Source of the DNA: Bolinopsis microptera
Lineage: Eukaryota > Ctenophora > Tentaculata > Lobata > Bolinopsidae
Direction of reading: 5' to 3'
DNA: 64,000 nucleotides
NCBI RefSeq assembly: GCF_026151205.1
Contig: NC_087078.1
Span: 17,687,118-17,751,117 of the forward strand
A program made the position numbers and the translations under genes. Under the pieces are notes generated by a model that had not been told where the DNA came from, ran no database searches, and saw only the letters and a program-made list of their open reading frames with translations. Of the stretch, positions 1 through 15,100 are shown in pieces (positions within the stretch are counted from its first letter, which is position 1; each line of letters begins with the position of its first letter).

Positions 1-744
1 TATCTAATTTATGTGACGGTGTTTGTTCTATCATTCCAGTAACTGTAAATTCATTTTACGTCACGGCAAAGATTTTTGGTAAAAATTATATTTTTGAAAT
101 TTTAAAAAATTTACTTATTATCTAATTAATTAATTAAATAATTATCTAATCCAAAGGTTGGCGGATAAAAGTTGTTCTCTCTTATGTTTTGAACACATCG
201 GTTCAATCTAGAACCTTCTACGACATTCAGAAGTCGTTTTATTAGCGGAGATCCAATGTGGTAAAAAGTGGTAAATAGTGGTTATTCTTTACAAATTTCG
301 AAAATTTTCGAAAGTCCAAAATATTGAAAGTGAAAATTTTCAAAAGTTTTATAAAAATTAGTTCATTGTACGTGTAATGTAATTGTGAACATTTTGTATC
401 AAAATATATTTTTGAAATATTTGAAAATTTACTAATTATTTAATTAATTAATTAAATAATTTATTTTTGAAAAAGTTGTTAGAGAAAAAGTTGTTCTCCT
501 TTGTTTTCTAAACAGACTGCTTTAAACTAGAATCTTCTAGGATATTCAGAACGTGACTTATTCGCGGAAAACCAAAGTGGTAAAAAGGTGGGAAAAAAGT
601 GGTAATTGTGGATTTTGCTCAAGTCAGATTTTTTGGGAATTTTCTGGAATGATTCCTGGGACCTGTCCCGACCATATCCCGTTAAAATCGCTTTGTTGCG
701 AATTTTGTCCGACAAAGGCTTAAATAAGGACGGATTTGACTGTA
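1..744. repeat. AT-rich diverged direct repeat (two units)
   Basis: Two diverged copies of a block, roughly 90-300 and 400-610, follow one another. Each starts with an AATTAATTAATTAAATAAT-type AT tract and continues through AAAAGTTGTTCTC, CTAGAA.CTTCTA, ATTCAGAA and a GTGGTAAAAAG segment. No gene is supported. This block is absent upstream of the homologous segment at 35883, so it marks the left limit of the shared duplication. Confidence 0.6.
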
Positions 745-1342
745 TAACAAGTTCGGGCTGCAATTTAGAGAACAATTAGTCCACGGGTCAGGCTTCTCAG
801 CATGAATTATTAGCAGCAATTTTAAAATCACGCCAAGTACAATGCCGGGTCATTACCTGAGCATTCCGTAGCTTGACGTACCAAAAACCATTGAAGAGTA
901 GGTAATGAGTTTGTCACCTTGCAAACTTAACAGCGTGAGAGCAACCACCGCAAATGCTCTTTGATGCTTTATCATTAAACACCCCGAGTCAGTCGTTGCC
1001 CTGACACTGCCATAAACAGACCCTTGTTCAATTAATCAGTACTCTGAATTACTTTGATTAATTTTATTCATTTATTACTTTGATTTCACAACGCGATTTT
1101 CGGCAGCGCTTTAAGTTTGCAAAAATTGCTGCTGTATGCCCTCTTCAAGCTGCTGTAACCATATGGAACCCTATATACCGTAAGTGACTGACCATTTGAA
1201 TGTTCTTGGCGGCATGCGATGTGGTGTACGTTAGTATATAATCAGTAAATAAATATAATAAAATCAACATACGTGAGACTGCTCAGGAGACTAATAGCTC
1301 TATAAGTAGAGCTTTATTTTTGGCATGATTGGTTGTCTTGCA

Positions 1343-2111
1343 TTTAGTAACTTCTTTCAAACTTCATGAATCGAGATAAAATCTTTTGCAATGTTTTTAT
1401 AATCAATATTATGCACTTATGTTAATCACTTGGAATACTTTTGAAAGAGAATAACAAGCTCAAAAACGCTATTGTCTTATTTCTTTGTAAAAAGCACAAC
1501 AGCGTGAGTAGCTTTTGTCGAGGAGCCTCGAAAGTGATCTTAAAGGATTCCCCGTTCAATTTTGGTCGATCCACGTTATCTTAGTGCAAAATAAAGAAAG
1601 TTATAGGACTATTTCATACGTATCAAATTGGATGTGCTTTTGCGGGAGATATAGCACTCGCCTTTTATTAATTGCTTGAGGGGGGTTCACAATTCACATA
1701 TATATATATATATTTTCATTTCAGTTTCTTTTTTAAATTTCAGTTCATCAGATTTTCCCACTGCTTTTAGTTTGTATTTATTCTCAATTGTATATGATTC
1801 GTATTTGTTGTAGTTACTTTAATGATATAATTTCTCAGAATTGATGTAAATAAACGATGCAAAGACTTTCGAAGATCTAATCACAACCGCTTTCTTTTAT
1901 TGTGTAGAAGTCCAGCCATGAAATATATATATATAGCAAGCATATTTAACAATTTTTAAGCAATAATGTATTGCGAGCAGCTGTAACTTAAATATTGCAT
2001 AAAAATCATATAACTCAAAACTAAAATTCTACTAGAATATAGGGAAAACTAAGATAAAATTAATGTCTTTTTTAACTCCTTTGAGTTTCTCAGAATATCT
2101 GCTATAGCGAT
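1343..2111. repeat. Copy-specific insertion with internal duplication
   Basis: Relative to the other copy, about 770 bp here replace 36481-36627. The first part (about 1349-1690) repeats the sequence found again at about 2551-2768: AACTTCTTTCAAACTTCATG through GGTCGATCCACG to GAGATATAGCAC. Two TA microsatellites (about 1698-1714 and 1924-1937) lie in the rest. No coding region is evident. Confidence 0.6.
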
Positions 2112-5100
2112 TCATGCCCCTCCATTTCCCCAAAAGAAAATCCTGAAAATTGAACTGCTCATTTCTTCCTTTCGGATTGTCTGTTATGCTCTGTTAAATC
2201 AAATTTTGTTTTTCCGGAAAATTTCCCTGCCCAAGACACACCAAGTATTGAATACTTTTTAAGAGAGTACAATGCTTAAGCATCCAACAACAGGATACCA
2301 AGTTGGTGAATTGAAACAATGTACAATGTACATTCACAACTTTAACTGTACTGGCACGTGTGCATGTATTCAAATTGATCACGTGACAACGAAAACATAA
2401 TCACGTACTTGTGAGAAATTCAGAAGTAAGGCTGCAGATAAGCTTATGCTTACCATATTCAATTACATTTATTCAATTACATTCATTCAATCTTATTGAG
2501 GCACAGTTTATATCTCCCGCGAAAGCACACTCCCCAAATTGTGTGCTTGTAGTAACTTCTTTCAAACTTCATGAATCGAGATAAAATCTTTTTTTAATCT
2601 TTTTTTGAGGTCCTCGAAAATGACTTAACGGATTCCCCGTTCAATTTTGGTCGATCCACGTTATCTTAGTCCCAAAATAAAGAAAGTTATAAGACTATTT
2701 CATACGTATCAAATTGGATGTGCTTTTGCGTGAGATATAGCACACGCCTTTTATTTAGTTGCTTGAGGAGGGTTTACCCTGATTTTTTGTGAAACTTGAT
2801 TTCGAGATAGCAGTTTTTTTTGCCAAATCACCTCAATATGCTCAAAGCCATGCTTTGGGATGCTCGCTCCTCCAGGTTCAATCAGGTTTTCAGATAAAAT
2901 GTTTTTGAAAACATTATTTTTTATAACTCCTTGAGTTTCTCAGAATATTGCTATAAGCGGTTGAACTGTCCAAAATGACCTTGACAGGCCTGACAAGGTC
3001 ACAAACCATGATGTTTCCATTTCTTTCTGCCTTGACTTGAAGAAGGGTTTCTCTTCAATCGATATGAGCACTCTTCTTCATCGTGAATTGAAGATCTTTA
3101 CCAGCTGCTGCCCTCACAGGCATCAAAAAAGCACTATTAGCAATTGTGTCCTTTACCCTCCTACACAATTTGAACATTTTTCGTGGCTAAACCAGTGTTG
3201 CAAAGAAAAATTGTGTCTTCATTTGTAATTTTTTTTGTGTAAATTAATTTAATCACTTGTACACCTTATTACAAAGTGTTTTATTATAATAAAAACCACT
3301 TCTGTGAAATGGTTATTTTGACTATAAATATTTGAACTAAATATGAATTGATTGTGGGTACAAAATAAAATGTTGTCTTTTAAATTTTTGTTATACTGCT
3401 TCTTCCAATCCAAATATCAATTATCATAAGGGTTTTTGACTTAGTTAATTTTTCTGTCTGAGTCATCCTTGATAACGTACCTCTGAAGGCAGAGCTCCCG
3501 TTTCCGAGCTCGTATTGCAAAGGGAGGCCTGCCTTTTGAGATCGCATTACAAGGGGAACCCTCGAGTCCCAAAAACGTATATCGAAGGGTAGGTGCGGAC
3601 TTCGAAAACCGAAAAAATATTTGACAATTTTTCCCCCAAATTGTTAGATACCTAAATAAAAAAGTTGGCCCTTTTTGGCCCCTTGCCCGCTCCCTCTTTT
3701 TCACTATTGTCACCATAAAGTGAGAATGCTTTCAGCTAGGAACTTCAAATTTTCTAGACACATTTGGTTTGAAATTGAAGTGCCTTCCCAAAATCCCGAT
3801 GATCTCGGCACTTAATCAGTGATTTCGTCACCCAATCAGTGATCTCATAGGAGCTATTCAGTAGCGGGCAATAATGAGCCCCATTAGGCGGTACCGAGCA
3901 TGTTGGGGGATGACGATCTGGTCACTTTGAGTGAATACTGATAGCGACGTTCCTTAAAACCGAAGAAATTCGCTTTATAAGCGCTTCGGTTGCTGTCCTA
4001 TGTTATATTGAAATAGTTCTTATTATTTCAATTATCTAATCTGTTTATAATTTTAGCAATGTATATGAGATCTACCCAGTGGTAAGTATTTCAGTTTAAG
4101 TATGTATTTGTTGACTCACACCTTTTCGTTCGTTGATTTCACCCTGCTAATTGTTATGGATTCATTTATATAGATTTATATGATTGTATGTTTTGATATA
4201 TTTTCCTTTCAGATATGTTTATCATCATCAAGTCGTTTTTAATTCCAATAACATCCTATAAAGCAGTTTCCAACCAATCAGGGCATTGATTGAGTGAAGA
4301 TATCGCTGATTAAGTGCTGGATCACGTATCTGCAAGATCTCAAAAGGGTCATAACTCGGTTAAAATTGTGAACAACCAACTTGAAATTTGGGAAAGCACT
4401 TTAATTATCAAACCAGATGTGTCTAGAAACTTTGAAGTTCCTAACTGAAAGCGTTCTCACCTTATGGTGACAACAGTGAAAAAAAAGGGAGTGGCGTACC
4501 AAACCCACTTTTTAAAAATTTTTTTAAGAGAGGCTGGACCAAGATGGCCCATGAAAGGATAGCATTGAGATGCTCTGCCTACCTCTGGGGTGTGGCAATC
4601 CTGTGAAAGGTTGCTGGTGAAATCAGAGTGAATGGTGGAGGTTGACTAAAGAGTGACATGGTTCAAAGATAATACGTTTAAATGCCAGCTAAGTTTGGAA
4701 GTGTAAACAGAGACGAGACAGCAGATGAGTTAGTACTCTAAGTCACCCCAGTCTGATCCAGCTCTTCCGGCATGTTTAAGCGTTTGGGCAGTTTGCGAAA
4801 TTGACAATTGTGGTGATGTGTCGGTTGTCGAATATGTCATTGACAGAGAGTAGTAGTCCTGGAAATATTGACCTCTAATTTGGGCAATAGCCGAAACCCA
4901 CTGTAAATAATTAAATTTGACGAAACTTTCGGGAAATCTAAGTTTGACCCATAATCTATAATCTCTGAAATTTCTGTGCAATTCTAAGAAGAATTACGTG
5001 AGTTATTATATTATTAAAGGGTTGCGTGTTGGCCACCCTGTATATACACCGTTCCAATGCCAAATCTAAATTCGATAATAAACTTCATATTAGTGCTGCG

Positions 5101-6121
5101 TGCTGATTAATGTCCTGGTATGGGAATCAATCCACCCCTAGTGATGATAATATATTTTTGTGTTCGGCTGATATAAGTTGCAGCCAGCAGTAAAAGAATT
5201 GAAAATAAATTCCCTTTACATATTTCCGATCAGAACATTTTCGGTGATATTGACTGTCATGTTGATATTATTTAATTGCAAATTGATAAAATTTGTTATT
5301 GTATATTAAAGATGATGTAGAGTTTTTAATCATTAATATGACGTACTAGAATTATAGCTACATCGGTAATATGGCCCATTAAATGTTGTAATGTATGCGC
5401 GTTTCAAAGGACCATGAACCTGCAAGTTCTTTTTATTTGTTAGTAGAGCATTTTGGGCTATACTGTGTACTGGTTCTAACAAGTTTATTATCGGATGTTT
5501 ATTTATATTTATTATGATATATTATTCATTTCACATAGCCATGTGTATACGCGTACTGCGTGATGCGCTTGTTTCACAAGTAGACTTCGGCGGTCGCACG
5601 CTACTGCAAGCGAAAGGGCTTTGGCGTTAGAGCAAATTATTCATTGTAACGGCAATAAAATTTAAATTTTGTTTTCCTGAAAAATGTTGTCTTCCTTAGT
5701 TTATGATAGCAAGCACAGGAGGGCCAAAGTGCAAAGAAACTGCTGCTAACTGCTGCTCATTGCGTTAACGGGCAACTGCTGCTCCTGCTGCAAAGGCGCG
5801 CGACAGCAGCAGTCTATTAGCAGCAGTTTTTTTTGCACTTGGGCCCCTCCGTGAGTCGAGCTTCGGATTAGATTTGGTTTTGGGGGAATTTAAAGTTTAT
5901 GTAAAACCTTTTTTTAATTACCTAAAAAACCCAAAAAATTAAAACCAAAAAAACCATGAAGCACGTAATAATTTTTGGGCAAGCAAATTAGTAAAAGCCC
6001 TAAAAATACGCGTTACGAACATTTAAAAAAAAATTAAAACTAATTGAATTTAAACCCAAAATTTTACCTTTATTGGTTTTTGGGGGCTGCGCTGGGTCGA
6101 TCCCAAAATTAAAAAGAAATG

Positions 6122-9100
6122 ATCAGGGGGTGGATTTTTTTTTTAATCGTATTTATGAATTGGACCTTTTGTAAAGCTCCCTTAAACAGTTCAGATGGCA
6201 AAGTTTTTTTTCAAAAATGACCAGTCATTGTTCTGGAAATAACAAAAATATCAATTGAGTAAACAAAATATCTTTGCCCAAATTTTTAACCATATTAAGA
6301 AATGTGGTCGACGATCCAGTTTTGAGCATATGGCAATTGTGCGATACAGTATTCAAAATTCCCCCTTCAGCGCAAGGGCTCTTACAGCATCATGTACCGA
6401 GACACGTGATAACACCTTTAACTAACTTATAGCCCTGGGGAAACAATTGGTCAATGGTTTGAGGAAAATTGGTGGGGTATGTTTTATTATAAATATCAGT
6501 TTTTTCCCCCGAAACATTCAATAGCTTCTTAGTTTGGAACATGAAAAAAACCAAAATTTTAGATTTAAACCCCCTGACAAATTGTAGCTTGTAGTTGTAC
6601 AATTAATAAATCAAAATACACATACTACCTTGTCGGACTTTTTTTTAAAGGGACTTTAGTTCATATTTGGGATGCTGAACCCAAGTTTACAATTTACCTG
6701 GGGAAATTTATCTCGTACCTTTTAAAAAAAAAAAAAAAAAAAAAAACAGATCTCGGAGAAAGCTTCACCTAGAGTTTTTTTAAACCTAATTCCTCGGTCA
6801 GACTTTTAAAAACAATCCCGAACAGGGGTGACAAAAAATTTTTTGGGCCATTTTGTAGACACCGCCCGGCTATAAGCCGGGCTACTAACCGGCTATAACC
6901 GGCTTATAGCCGGGCCACAATTTTTATAGCGGCATAACCCGGCTTATACCCGGGTTATACCGCTTCCCCTTTGATTTTTGACGAGGTTTTTTTCCTTTTT
7001 ATAAGCCTGCTTTACCGTTTTGGTTTTTAAAAGTGGTTATAAGCCGGCTATAAGCCGCTTATACCGGTTAGAAAAAGCCGTTTTTCCCATTTTGTTTTTG
7101 AGCGACGGCTATAGCCGGTTATAAGCCTGCTTTTTAGCCTTTTTTGGTTTTAAAAGGGTTTGTTAAACCGGGCTAAACCGGCTAAAAAGCCTTTTTAAAG
7201 AATTAACTAAACATGCATCGTACTGAACGATAGTCAGAGCCGGCATAAGAAATTCAGTGAAAACGGCTATTACCGGTTATAACCGGGCATTAGCCTTTTT
7301 GGAAAAGAAAATGGTTATAAGCCGCTATAACCCGGTTTAAAGATTTTAAAACTCATTCAGTACGATGAAGTTAAGTTAATTTTATAGCCGGGCTTTATAG
7401 CCGGCTTAAACCACTTTCGATCCCAAACGCTAATACCGCTTAAAAAACCGGGCTAATCCGTTTTGCGAATTTCTTATAGCCGGCTCCTGATACTTTTCAG
7501 TACGATAAAAGTTGAGTAATATCTATAACCGGTTTATAGCGGGCTTATACCCGGCTTATAAACCATTTTTTGTACCAAACGGCTAATAGCCGGCTTTTAA
7601 ACCCGGGCAATACCGTTTTCCACTAATTTCTTTAGCGATACCTAAACGGCTAATGGGCCGGCTTATAACCGGGCTTATACCCGTCCCCAAAACAACAAAT
7701 TAAGCGGCTACAAACCGGCTATAACCCGGGCTTAACCGGGCATAAAAATTGTAGCCGGCAAAAAAAAAGCGGTTTATACCCGGGCTTTAACCGCAAATAG
7801 CCGTCGGTGCCCTCCCAAATTTCCCCTTCAATTGGATGCAAAAACCCCAAGTGTTCTTTTTTAATGCCGTTTCATTTCATATCCTTCAAATTTTGGGCAC
7901 CTAAGTAGAGGGACCCTTCCCGGGGTATACAACCATTTTTTTTTGGGCAGCAGTTTGAGTTAGCTCGTACCTTTTTTAAAACCCAGATTTTGGAGCAGAG
8001 TTCACCTTAAGTATTTGAAACCTAGTTCCCGGGCAGCAGTTCAGCACTTTTAATCAAACCCACAAATTTATTTTCCCCTTTTGGTATTACCATCCCAATT
8101 AGTGTTTAAATTTCCCCATATTAAAACCAACGGGGTTTATGTTTATAAAACTGCTTTTTTCATTAAAGAATGGTTTTGAAACAATTTGCACGAAATACCC
8201 CCAAGCTTTTTTTAACAATATTCCTCAAAAGGCCAAGGTTAGCTTGCCAGGGACACTTTTAAAAAAAAAACAAATTTTTTCGGCCTCAGGGAAACTTCAT
8301 GTTCTGAACTAAATTCCATGTTCTGCAAAATATTGATTGATGTGCCTAAAAATCCAGCCCCAAAATTTACCATCACATATTAGCCCAAATATTCGATAAT
8401 CGTATAGCTATAAGTACAGCAGCGCCATCAAATAACACCAATTTTTATAATTTTTAGCACCACCATGAAACCGAAGATTTTGTTAAACCAGATCGTTTAA
8501 ATTCATTTTGTCGTAAAAACTTGCTACGTTGTTTTGTCACTTTTACTTTTTCCCCGTCAAAGAAGCCAAAAAGGGTAGAAAAAAAACTTTCGATTTTGAT
8601 TTCTACCGTCCGTTGCTATTACCTGCTGCTTTGTACGATGCCACAGAAAATCCAAAATTCGAAATTGGGCACCTGGTATTGAAAAGAAGTACCTTTTTTT
8701 TGTTCTCATATTTGGCTAATATACTACGTTGATATTTAAGTGCTTTTCCCCGATCTGTTTTTTTTATTCCTTTTTTTTTTATTTATCAGTTTGTATTTAG
8801 CGTTCATACCCGGTGTGGATAATTGCCAATCGGTTTTCGTGTGACTGTTTTTCATAGCCCTTTCTATTTAATATAATGCATTTTTTTTTAATTTCTTATA
8901 AAATTGGTTACGCTATTTGTAATTAAAAACTATTGCAGGAAAATAAGAACCTTTGATACAAAACTCCGAGATCTCCCCACCCAAGGGGCACAGTCCGGGA
9001 GGGACAAGTTCACAAAACGCTAAAGAATTTTTTTGATGTCCTACCCAAAAAAGAAACTTGAATTGAACCCCTGTGCAAGTTAATCCACACCCTCTCCCCC

Positions 9101-12100
9101 AAGCGATGTTACACTCGTTTTTATTGCCCGTAGCATTTTTTCAAAAAACGAATACAAATTGTTTTTTAAAATAGCCAAAACTGAGATAATATTGATATTA
9201 TCATTGACCGCAAATGATAAATTTAATCCGCCCCCGACATTGTATAATTGATAAAGGGAGCTGTTGTAATGAAAAATTTTTTAAAGAACAAAACCTAATT
9301 TTTATTTTCACATAAAAGTATATTTAAATGCCCGGGCCGCTTTAATAAAATCACGGACAACCAAAACATTATTTTTTAACACGGTTTGTTTTATTAAGCG
9401 ATGACCAGCAAGTCAATAGCTACATTGCCCCAAAGATAAAAGAGTGATTTTCATCCAGCCTCGCGATTCCCTACTTGCTTGGGAAAACACCGAAAATCAC
9501 GGTTTCCACTTACCTGAACTGCAGTCTGGATGGTAGGCAGCTGAGTTAGAAAGAAATTCTGCCGGTTTGGGAGCGACGGCACGCACGTTAACACATTTTG
9601 CAGGAACTATACAAAGGGGGGTCATTTTCAGCAGCCATTTGTTTTTCCCCCCCGGTAAAAACTTCAAAGCACAGTAAAAGAGATGGAAAAAGAGGTTTGA
9701 AGCACGCCCAAACTTTTCTCCGTTAGGTTTGACATAAAGTCTTAACGTTAATCAGCTTAGTTTTGTCTTTAAATTTGGACATATTTATTACAAAAAAAAC
9801 TTTTAAATTTACTATTAGAATAAGAAAAAAATTTAAAACTTGTTATTTTTGCAGCAATATTCTTTGAGGGAAAAGGGAGGATAAGAATAAAGGATGACCA
9901 AAAAAAGATAAAAAAAGGTCACAACGACATAGTGGGGGAAACGGAGCCACTACCTGGGGTAACACCTGGTGCGATCCCTCTTGGGAGTTTTTTTTTCCAG
10001 AACAATCGACGGGTAAGCTTTACTAATTTTAGATAAACTTCGATTGAAAGTACTTTTAAAAAAAATTTGTTCTTCTCCAATTATGGTATAATGAACATTT
10101 AATTTTACAATTATATGTCCGTTCCTGCATAGATTTTCCGGAAAGGCCTGCATTTACACTGAACTTTATGGGGATTCTTTGTTGATTATTTTAATGTTTA
10201 TATAGGTGGGGGGGCATTGCTGTTGGATTGATGACTACTTCCTAAGTCGGGGCAAAAACCACGGAAAATACATTGCTATAGGGGAGACAACACTAGTTTT
10301 AAAATTCGGCTACGGGTAAGCAAAAACTCTTTTTTCATTCCCGTTTAAAAAAATTTTTTTATTTTAAGCAAACTTTACCTATCAAACACACACAACCTTT
10401 TCGTTCTCATAAAAATTTTAAATAAATCTTTTTCAGGGAGGGTTTTCGGAGTTTTGATTCTGCTACATCGAGCACCCCAAAAGAGCCCGGCCCTTTAAAA
10501 ACACCAATGGAACTCCCCCAAAGGAAATTGTACTTTCACTATGGGGATCGACCAAGGGTGGGGTTTATTACTTAAAAATTGAAGCCGTATCTTTTAGAAT
10601 AACAGTTTCAAATTTCCACAAATATTAAACATTCCTTACTGTAACTTGCAAGGATTTCCTTGAAAACTAAACGAAAAATTAAAATTTGTTTAATAACATC
10701 ATCGTAATTCTTTACTTTCAAATTCTTAACTTAAAGTAAAGTATCTATATTATGTACATTACAGAAACCGGGTGACTTTGACGGACCTAGGGGGCCTTTC
10801 ATTATGCCCAAAACGAACTTTGGCTGAAACCAGTTAGAGTTTTCAAAACGATCTTTTAAGTTTTTTCCTCGACTGCCCCAAGAGGTAAATTATAATTTAA
10901 AATTGTTAAACTAAGAATAATCTTATTTTTTGGATATTAGTACGTTTCTAATTTGCTGTAAGAAGTGCTGAACCGTTTCCAGTTCCATTTTTGTAAAACC
11001 ATTGCGAAAATTCTCACGAAATCATAGACCTTCCCAAGCAATTTAAAAAAATTGCCATCTTTTTTCAAGACATTGAGTAAGATGTCGAATGAGGAAAGTT
11101 GTGTATAATTTTTTGCACACTGCGAAAAAATTTTTTACACGACGACTTCGGTACAATACAACGGAAACTGCTCAAACTGCTGGGTGATTACGTTTGGACC
11201 CAGAATCCCCCCCAAATTTTACATATGGGGGGATCTTTCCACAACCCCCATATTTCGAGTTTTTAGAGAGGAGGGTGAACTTTATTAAAAATGATATTAA
11301 AAAGGTTTACAAATCAGAATTATCTGGCACTTTTGGGAAATTTCTTGCTAATTTTATTTAAATAAAGATTTTAGAATATTGATTGAAAGTACAGCAATAT
11401 TTTTTTTTTTGTCCAAAAAACGCCAAGTTTTTCCTATTAAACGACTTAAAAAATTTCTACAGCATTTTATGGTTCAATTTTAAAAAGGGTTTTGCCAACA
11501 TTAAGATGAGGGGCGCTTAACAACGCCCCAGCCCATCTTTTTTTATCAGATACACCACATGGAAACACGCAACCACAAGCGAAGGGCGTTTTTTGAGTCG
11601 ATACAACAGAACGGCTATAGGCTCAAACCCGAAGCGTGATACTTGCCATGCTAGGGGATGAATTACACGAATAGTGAATTTATTTAAAAACATAATCATG
11701 AAGTTAAGCCGCTCGTTTTTCCCTTTCCGTGTGATCATCGCATTTATGTCTTTATTTGTTATACCCAAAAAACATCATAGAAAAAAAAGTATAATACATC
11801 ATAGCAGTAAATATTCAACTTATAAATTTTGACTTTTCGTCCAAATTCTTGCAGTTATAAATAAAATTAAAAAAATGCAAAAATTGCTCCTAGAAACGCT
11901 TGAATTAACACAAAATTCAAAACCCCCAAGATTTTACATCATAATAGATAATATTACATACCTATAGCATATTTTTAACCCCGGGCGATCACAACAAAGA
12001 CCACGAGAGAAAGGAATAGGGATTTTTAAAGAAAAATTTTTTCAAACAGAGGAGTGGGGCAAGCACGTCGAAAAGGGGTTGGTTTCACGACCCCAACGAA

Positions 12101-15100
12101 TCCGACATTTCAAGCCCCCAAAGATTCTTCGATGTAAAACATAAAGGAGATTCAACTGAAGGGGTGGTGATTTAAAAATTAGTATAATGATGCAAAGTCT
12201 GGGGAAACTAAAAGTGAAACCCGTGGTCATTCACTGAACTGTAGAATGCAGAATTTTAAAAAATTTTCTTTACCACTCTGTCAAAAATTCCCACGGGACC
12301 GGGCCCTGTTTAGTGTTTACTTATGTTTAAATTTTCAGTATTCCATTTACCGGGCAAATAAAAAATTTCCCTTCAAACAGAAAAAAGAACGGGCCGGTTT
12401 TAAAAAAAAATCTTTGAAAGTCACAATGAGTGGGAGCCATAACTTTCCCCCCCTCATTTCCAAAAAGTCAACGCTGACCTGGAAAAGATAAGGGGAAACC
12501 CCCCTGGTTTGTAAATTCCTTGCCAAGCAATCTGTGGAACACACTGTTCACTTTTGTCCCACGCTCTCAACGCGTCGGACTGAAGACACCACGATGATTC
12601 CCCCTTTAGATAGGGGCTGCAGGAAAGAGTTTTTGGGTAAGTAACGCACAAGCGGACGAACTGAAACAGACTCGACTCCAAAGTCGAAAAAATTAAAGAT
12701 ACGCCCCCTTTTAAAAGGAAAATTTTAAGGATTTTGATTTAAAACTTCAAATTAGTAAATCTAAAACTGAAAGTGGATGGGAAAGAAAAGTTGATAAATA
12801 ACATAAGTACTTTTTGGAAAAAATATTTTTTTATTTAAAAACTGTAATGAAAAATCGAAGTTTTACAATAATGAATTTTGAAAAAAAAATTCTGTTTTTT
12901 TAATTTTGGCATATAAGTATTAAGTGTTTTTGGGGAAAAAAATCTGGGAATTTTGTTGTAAAAAAAATTTGGGAACTTTGTAACGCTAACGTAAAATTTT
13001 GAAATTTCCCGAAAAATGTGTTAAAAAATGTCCATTGAGCAACTCACCCCATGAGAATATTTTTAAATAACTTAGGGGCATTGCAGTGCAAAATTTTTTC
13101 AAAACCACTTTTTCATTTCCCGGGGAAGTTTTCATAAAACAAACACCCCCTTGGGTCTAATATGGATGAATTTTAAAACAATTGGTAAATGGTAATACCA
13201 GGGAAAAAAAATTTGTGGGTTCTGATTAATAGTATCTCATAACATAGTCATAGTTAATTTAGTATTAACTAGTGCAGTGTTCAATCAACGAAAAATTAAA
13301 TTCAAAACCAATAGTAGAATATGTCATGGTTATTCAAAATAACAGTATGTACAAAGAATAATAATTTTTAATTTTAAACGATACACTAAACTGCGCCCGT
13401 AAATTTCTTCAAAAACTCAAGGTGAACTCTCTCCAAGATCTGGGGTTTTAAAAAAGGGAGACTATACTGCGCCCAAAATTAGGTCCAAATACTCTAAGGT
13501 GAACTATGCTCAAAGATTTGGTTTTAAAACGGACAACCGAACAGTGTGACATAAATTTTACAATACAGAAAATTATAGTCGCACTGTTTTAGAGATTGAC
13601 CGGTTTTAACCACTTTTGATACCCAAACGGCTAAAGCCGGTTTAAGCCGGGATTACCGTTTAGGGGACAAAGTTGGTTATAACCGGGTATAAGCCGGGTA
13701 TAGCCGCAGAGCACATATTAGGTGCGGTAAAAAAAAATTTAAATTATGCATCCTCACCCCTATAAAAGGTTTAAATTGCGGTAAGGTGCGGTAAAATTTT
13801 TACCCAAATTTTGGGGCAAATTGCGGCGTTTTTTCGAAATTTGTGCGGAATTGTGCGGTTTTTCTTTTGGGATTTTTTCCCAAAGGCTTGGAAATTCTAA
13901 ACGTATAACCGCCGCCTTTCAAAAATAGGGCGTTTGTGTTACTGGGTGTATTCTTTACAAAGACCAGTTTAACTAAAATTTTGGATTTGTTACTGAGAAC
14001 ATGGGGTTGTTGGGAGATCGGAGACAGTTTTTTGAAGACGCCTCTTATAGAGTCGATCAAATCCCATGCAGGGACTTCTGTTTCTTGTGTGTGAGCTTGA
14101 TGATGGGTCCCTTCGAGCTGTTTTGTTTCTTTAGGAAACGGTCCATGACTTTGTGTGGGTATAGATAAACATATGAGTGGTGAAAATTACGAATGATAAC
14201 TGAAACTATAATCGAAGTACGGGAACGACAGGGTTCCAAAAGGGCCGGGGCACGGTCCCCCAAAGGGCCTGGGCACGGGCCCGAAAAAGGCCTGGGAAAC
14301 GGTCCCCCAAAGGGCCTGGGGCACGGTCCCCCAAAAGGCCGGGGCACGTGTAACCGGGGCAGTGGCCTAGGCATGAGTTCCAAAAAGGGCCCGACACGGG
14401 GCCCGAAAGGGCCTGGGTCAGTCCCAAAGGGCCTGGGTCACGTGGGAACTGGGTCAATGGCCTAGGGAGATTTTCCCAAAAGGGGGCCGGGGGCACGGTC
14501 CCCAAAGGGCCGGGTCAGGGGGCCCGAAAGGCCTGGGGCAGGGTCCCGAAAAGGGCCTGGGGCACGGTCCCGAAAGGGCCCGGTCAGGGCCCGAAAGGGC
14601 CTGATCCGGTCCTAAAAGAGCCCGACTTTTTAAAAATTTGGTTTTTTTCACTCGAAAATCTTAAAAGCAAAATTTTAAAATTATCAAATTACGCGAAAAT
14701 TCTAGATTATGCGGGAAATAGCAGAAAAATACAAAATGTCGGAAAACAATAAATTAGCGGAATGTCGGAAAACGGTAAAAATTTTGCGATCCCGCCCCAC
14801 GCACCTAAAAAATATGTGCCTCTGAATTTTAACCGGTTAAAGATATTAACTAACTCATCGTACTGAACGATAGGCAGGACCGGGTATAAGAAATTCACGA
14901 AAAAGGCTATTAGCCGGTTTTTAAGCCGCATTTGCCGTTTAGGTTCGAAAGTGTTTTTAACCGGGTTAAAATATTAACTTTCTTCATCGTACTGAACGAG
15001 TTTAAAATCTTTTAACCGGGTTATAGCCGGGTTATAACCATTCCCATACCTAAAAGGCTAATAGCCGGGTTAAACCGGGTAATACCGTTTTCACTGAATT

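Noticed and set aside
14057-14651. Several proline/glycine-rich frames on both strands
   Set aside because: They read the degraded 23-bp GGGCCTGGGTCACGG array and change with every indel.
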